Shown here in pieces: positions 58,337 to 64,000 of a DNA stretch of 64,000 nucleotides (positions are counted from its first letter, which is position 1; each line of letters opens with the position of its first letter). Both the position numbers and the translations under genes were made by a program. The notes below the pieces were generated by a model, which saw only the letters and a program-made list of their open reading frames with translations, was not told where the DNA came from and did not search any database. Source of the stretch: Hyaloscypha bicolor E (lineage: Eukaryota > Ascomycota > Leotiomycetes > Helotiales > Hyaloscyphaceae); NCBI RefSeq assembly GCF_002865645.1, contig NW_020194667.1:1263762-1327761 (forward strand), read 5' to 3'.

Positions 58337-59818
58337 AAATATATTATAATATTCGGGTTCTTATAAAAGTATTCTTTATTATACTTTAATAAATAGTAGA
58401 AATAATAAAAGAAATTATAAAAGAAATTATATTTATATTACTTTTAGCTTTATTATAAAATTTGAAATTATATTTAGATTTAGATATATTAACTTTAATA
58501 TTTCTTATAAAAAAGGGCTTTATAGAAATTAAATAAAAAGTAATATAACTATATAATAAAGCTAATATATAATTCTTTTTATTAATAGCTACTAGCTTAT
58601 ATAGCTTATTCTAATTACTAGATTAATTAGTATTTTTTATATTATATAAGAATATTCGAATTTAAAAAAAGTTTATAAATATTAGTAATATTAGAACTAT
58701 TTCAGGTATTTAAAATATTTGTAATTTAATATTTAGTTTAAAGCTTTTAAATTTCTATTATTACTTTTTTAAATACTATTAATTACTATAATATAATTAA
58801 TAATAGAATATTATATTTAGTTATTTAAAATAAAGTATTATAAATTAAAAAAATTAAAAAAAAATTATTAGATTTTATAAAATTATTAATAGCCTTAAAA
58901 GCTATTTAAAATATAATATTTTTATTAATTCTATTAATTTTAGCTATAATAATAAAATAAATATATTAAATCGAACTATAATAGTATTTTATAATTTTAA
59001 TAAAATTATTAATTTTTATAAAAATAAAAATAATTTTAGTATTTATAATATTTATAAATTAAATAAATTTTTATTAATAAACTACTTTCTAGTATTTATT
59101 ATAATCTAATTAAAAGAATCTAAATAAATATTAATCTAATATTATTTTAAAGTATTTTGAATATATAAAATATTAATAATAATAAAGTAATTAAAGCTAA
59201 TATTATTTTTTAAATTAAACTTGAATTATTTTAATAATTATTCGAATTTCTAGTATTATTTATAATATTTTATAAAATATTTCAGGGTTTTTATATTAAT
59301 ATTATAATCTATTTATTCTAATATATTTCGAAGCTTACTAACTAATAAATAACTATAATAATATAAATAATATAATTTAATATTTATAAGAAAATAGAAG
59401 TTATAAATAAAGAATTTAAAAATATAACTTTATAATATAATATTTTGAAATTAAAAAGAATATTTAAAATATTATATTATAAATATATAATATTTAATAA
59501 AAATAATAAAATAATTAGTAAAATTATTAAAATAGATTTCTAGCTTATTTATATTAACTAAACTAAATAAAAATAGAATTTTTATAAATATAATATAAAA
59601 TATAAATCCGATATTAAACTAAATATTAATTTAATTTTTTAGTAATTTTATTAAATTTAATATTATTATTAGTTTATTATAAAGCTTGGAATTAATTATA
59701 ACTAATAATTAAGAATTTAGAGGCTTTAATATTAATTATAATAAAGATTTAAATACTTTCTATTACTAATTTTATTAATAATTTATTAGATTTTAAAATA
59801 TAGATTTTATTTATTAAT

Positions 59819-60120
59819 TAATATCGGTTTACTAGTAATATATAGTACTATTATATAGGTATAGAAATACTAGTTGCATTAGTTAGTAAAGTTATTATTA
59901 TTCCGAAATAGGGATTACAGTATTATAGTATTAATATATGATTCCTAAATCTGCTAAGCCTAAAGGGATCTAGTCTACTAGTCGAGTTACTAATAGAATA
60001 CAAGGTCACATAACCATATCCCGTATCCCATATCTCATTACCCATATCCTATTACCTATATCCTATTACCCATATCCTATAACTATATATATAACTCCTA
60101 AAGGAATAGCTATACTAATA
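59819..60120 (-). repeat. 3' LTR of third Copia copy
   Basis: 302 bp, aligned to the 293-bp LTRs at 21263 and 27289. It keeps the CGG at its start that has become TAG in the other copies. Confidence 0.8.
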
Positions 60121-63100
60121 CTAGAAACTTTCTAAAAACACGAAAAACAGTATCTCTCTCCGATTATATATAAATTCCCTAATCCCGCCTAGTACCAGAT
60201 TTCCCAAATACTTTATATATCTATATCGCTTCCGAGGTTTTAGTTATATACCAAAGGCCATAGCCTTTTATATATAACTTCCCCTCCTATAATATCCTTC
60301 TATTTCATATATTCATTTCCTGTCCTATCCGTACTCGACCTATTCTTCTATATTCAATTATATAATATTTATATTAATTAGGTACTTAAAGGCATTTATT
60401 GGCTTTAATTTCATTATAGAATTAGCAGGATTCGATTCTCCCTTAATCTATTTAACTTCTATAATCTCTTATTATTTATATACCTAGTAAAAACATATTA
60501 TATTAATTATTAAATACTTTTCTTAAATAGTTCCTAATTTAATAAGGTATTTATATAATAATTTCGAATTCGTATAAACTACTAGTAGTAGTTTCATTTC
60601 TAGTACTCTATTAATTATAGATTTGACTAAAGTACCTATATTAAAGCTATAAGCCATACTATAAAGTTCCGAAACTAGAATACTTCTAGTAACTCTCTTA
60701 TATTTAATAGAGAACTAGTAAATAATATTAGTATATCTAGTTCCGTTTACTAGAACTAGAATATATCCGATTTAAAAAGAGAAATCTCTATTATTTATAA
60801 ATAAAATATCCGTAAAAATAATTAAATATAAAGACTCTTTTACTAGCTTTACGAATCTCAGTCCTCTAGTAGTATTCTTAATTTGCTATTAAATATACTT
60901 ATTAAATACCTTTATATTAGTTTCCAAAAATTCAATAGCTTAAATAGTAATTAATAGGTTATATAAAGCTTCTGGTTAATAGACTAATATAATATATACT
61001 TCTCTAATATATTAGATAATATATTAGTCCTTAATAAAGAGATCTTAATAAATAGTACCCTACTACTTATAATAGTAGTATTCTTTATAGAAATAATTCG
61101 GAGGTTTTTATACTAGTATTCCTATATAAGAGTAATTCCAGTAGTATTTATATAGATAATACCTCCGTTAAACTTGAGATTATAGTTAATAGTAAGGCAT
61201 TTATACTCTTTGGCCAAGAACTTAGCCTCTTAGAGCTTTAGTTACTCTGTTTTTACAAAATTATTATTTCTAATAAATAAAGTATTATTAGTTTAAAGAC
61301 TAATAATTCTAAAGGATTACTTGCTATAAAAAAGGCAAGGGTTATAAGTTAACTATTCTATAGAAAACTCATTAATATAATAAAAATAATAAGTCTTAAA
61401 CTAGTAGTTTCTAGCTTCTAGTATACTATATAATAGTTTTATAATTTTTAGAACCGAATTATTATTTAGATTTAGCTCTCTAGTAAGCTTATAAGGTGAG
61501 TTAATATAAAAATTACAGTTAAGCAAAATTATTAATTAGATATAAACTTATAAGATATTATATAAATATAGCTCTATAGTATCTATTATTATAATAGTAA
61601 TACTAAGAATAATTCTCTAGCTAATATATTAAATAATAGGTAATTATATTAATACTATATATTTTTTACTATTATTATAAGCCTAGATAACTAGTCTCGA
61701 CTTTTTAAACTCTCTCTTTATACTCTTATTCTTAATCTTATTAATGAACCGGGAGTTAAAAATATATATATTTCCTTTAGTATCTGAGATCTGGAAATAA
61801 TTTCAAATATATCTTTTTCTAGAAGGCTAGTAACTTTAACTTAACGGGAATTCTTATATAGGTTATTATCTTATAGAAATATTATAATATCCGGATTCTT
61901 ATAAGAGTATTCTCTATTATACTTTAGTAAAATAGCAGAAATAACAGGAGAAATTATACCTGTATTACCTTTAGCCTTACTATAGAATTTAGGAACAGGT
62001 TCAGGTTCGGAGCCATTAGTAATAACCTTAATATCCCCTATATAAAAGGGCTTTATAAAGGTTAAGTAGAAAGTAGTATTACTATATAGTAAAGCTAGTA
62101 TATAGTTCTCCCTATTAATAGCTACTAGCTTATATAACTTATCCTAACTATTAGATTAACCGGTATTTCCTTTATATTATATAAAAATATCCGAATTTAA
62201 GAGAAGTTTATAGATATTAGTAATACTAGAACTATTTCGGGTATTTAGGATATTTATAATCTGGTATCTAGCTTAAAGCTTCTAAATTTCTATTATTACT
62301 TTCTTAAATACTACTAATTACTATAATATAGTTAGTAATAGGGTATTATATTTGGTTATTTGAAGTAAAGTACTATAAACCAAGAGGGTTAGGATAATAT
62401 TATTAAATCTAGTAGAATTATTAATAGCCTTAAAAACTATTTGAAATATAGTATCTTTATTAATTCTATTAATTTTAGTTATAATAATAAAGTAAATATA
62501 TTAAATCGGGCTATAATAGTATTCTATAATTCTAATAGAACTATAAGCTTCTATAGGAACGATTTTAACCTTAGTTTCTATAGTATTTGCAAGCTAAGTA
62601 AACTCCTTACTAGTAAACTACTTTCCGGTATTTACTATAATCTAATTAGGAGAGCCTAAATAAGTATTAATTTAATACTACTTTAGAATATCCCAAGTAT
62701 ATAATATACTAATATTTTAAAACTATTAGCCGGCTTAATATCTAGTACCTTTATTAATAATATAGAATATAGGCTTATTAGAAATATAGAAAATATTAAT
62801 AATAATAAAATAGTTAAAGCTAATATTATCTCTTAGGTTAAACTTAAATTATTCTAATAATTATTCGAATTTCTAATATAGTATTTTATAAGATACTCAA
62901 AAGCTTTTATATTAATATTATAGCCTATTTATTCTAGTATATTTCGAAGCTTATTAATAAATAAATAACTAAAACAGTAATATAAATATTATAATTTAAC
63001 CTTTATAAGAAAGTAAAGATTATAAATAAAGAATTCGGAAATAAAGCTTTATAGAATAATATTCCAAAACAGGAAAAAATATTTAAAATATTATACTATA

Positions 63101-63581
63101 AATATAAAGCATTTATTAGAAGTAATAAGATAATTAGTAAAATTATTAAAATAAACTCCTAGCTTATTTATATTAGTTAAGCTAAATAGAAATAGAATTT
63201 TTATAGATATAATATAGAATTATACTTACCTAATTAGTATTCTTATTATTATAGATCTAATAAAAGATATAGATCTAATACTAAACTAGATATTAATTTA
63301 ACCTTTAGTAATTTTATTAAGTTTAATACTATTATTAGTCTATTATAAAGCTTGGAATTAGTTAGAACTAGTAGTTAAGAATCTAGAGGCTCTAGTATTA
63401 ATTATAACTCTATAAAAGTAGTAAATATTATATTTTAATATATTATTAATTATAAATATCTAAATATCTTTTATTTATTTAATAGATTCTAAGGTATGGT
63501 TTTTACCTATTATCTAATATATAAGGGAAAGAGAAATAAGGTTATTTATAAGAATATTAGTTATAGAAATAGTAGAAGCAG

Positions 63582-64000
63582 GGTATGAGATATATAATAG
63601 CAGGATAATATATAAATAGTTAAGGTAATAAGCTATAGAGTAATACTTATAAGTATAACTAATTCCAAGAATTAATTCTAATAAAAGACTAATTAATACT
63701 CCTTTCTAAAGCTAGAAGTATCTTCCTATATATTCCCTAGTACTTAGCTAAGCCTATAAAGTACTTTATTTAACTAGGAAATATAATCCTATATAATTCA
63801 TATAATTCCGATTACTCGTATAATTCCAATTATAAGCTTTACCTAAAATAGGAAACTAGATCTATAATATCTAATACCTATCTATATACTATTATATATA
63901 TCTATTATATTAACTCTCTCTCTAGGCTCTTATCCTCAAGAGACCTGAGAGAACTACAAATAGCTTTATAAATAATTCCCTAAAACTTTTCCGGCTATTA
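63582..64000 (-). mobile_element. Gypsy element, 3' LTR and start of interior, truncated by window
   Basis: 63582-63909 matches the 12173-12477 LTR along its length. The sequence after 63910 (TTAACTCTCTCT, then CCTCAAGAGACCTGAGAGAA) matches the polypurine tract and interior that follow that LTR at 12478-12560. This is therefore a second copy of the same Gypsy family, also on the minus strand, continuing past the right edge. Confidence 0.85.

Larger units (their letters stand above)
56478..59818 (-). mobile_element. Copia element copy, left part, heavily decayed
   Basis: The LTR start TATTATTAGTTTACTAA at 56478 and the following internal sequence are co-linear with the 21263-27581 Copia. A deletion covers the end of the LTR and the first part of the interior (corresponding to about 21490-21760). 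RNase H and reverse transcriptase regions align but carry more T and A than either other copy. At 59819 it is interrupted by another copy of the same family, in the region matching about 24950 of the complete copy; the rest lies beyond the window. Confidence 0.75.
59819..64000 (-). mobile_element. Third Copia copy, nested and cut by a Gypsy insertion
   Basis: The LTR 59819-60120 starts TAATATCGG and ends GCTATACTAATA, followed by an interior co-linear with the 21263-27581 element up to about 63581. Minus-strand RNase H lies near 60440-60650, reverse transcriptase near 61200-61500 and integrase near 62440-62660. It is less decayed than the copy it entered. A Gypsy LTR interrupts it at 63582, and both the remaining Copia and its second LTR must lie beyond 64000. 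Confidence 0.8.

Overview
The window looks like a nuclear contig of a filamentous ascomycete (Pezizomycotina). Genes have short introns (46-75 nt) with GT...AG ends and CTAAC-like branch sites. Typical fungal families are present: Zn2Cys6 regulator, RTA1-like and fungal rhodopsin-like membrane proteins, OPT transporter. The AT-rich blocks carry C-to-T/G-to-A decay of the kind left by repeat-induced point mutation (RIP). A decayed F-box-type gene is reminiscent of families I associate with Leotiomycetes/Helotiales; that placement is only a guess.

Layout. 1-870: AT-rich repeat relic. 1.7-10.3 kb: gene-density DNA in which nearly every gene is broken (rhodopsin-like membrane protein, F-box-like protein, multipass membrane protein), interrupted at 3.4-5.6 kb by a nest of small DNA transposons. 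11.8-38.0 kb: one Gypsy element (LTRs 11794-12045 and 37820-38045) split by three further complete LTR retrotransposons: a Gypsy (12173-19168) and two Copia elements (21263-27581, 29680-36205), all three on the minus strand. 39.3-55.4 kb: gene island. 55.5-64 kb: a second AT-rich block in which a Copia is interrupted by another Copia, itself interrupted by a Gypsy LTR that runs off the right edge.

The gene island holds five genes that read cleanly once introns are placed: a Zn2Cys6 regulator (489 aa), an amino-acid permease (573 aa), the cytosolic Fe-S assembly ATPase CFD1 (312 aa), an 873-aa protein with DPW and FGDF/FGDW trafficking motifs that is divergent from CFD1, and an RTA1-like membrane protein (441 aa). 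Between them are pseudogenes: an OPT oligopeptide transporter with TGG-to-TAG type stops, an alpha/beta hydrolase that has lost its nucleophile region, and a frameshifted GNAT acetyltransferase. The OPT relic, regulator and permease suggest a former peptide/amino-acid uptake neighbourhood; this is inference from adjacency only.

No rRNA, tRNA or CRISPR array was recognised. I found no undescribed biological system. The strongest structural signals are the nested transposons with matching target-site duplications, and the unequal RIP load between LTRs that must have been identical when inserted.
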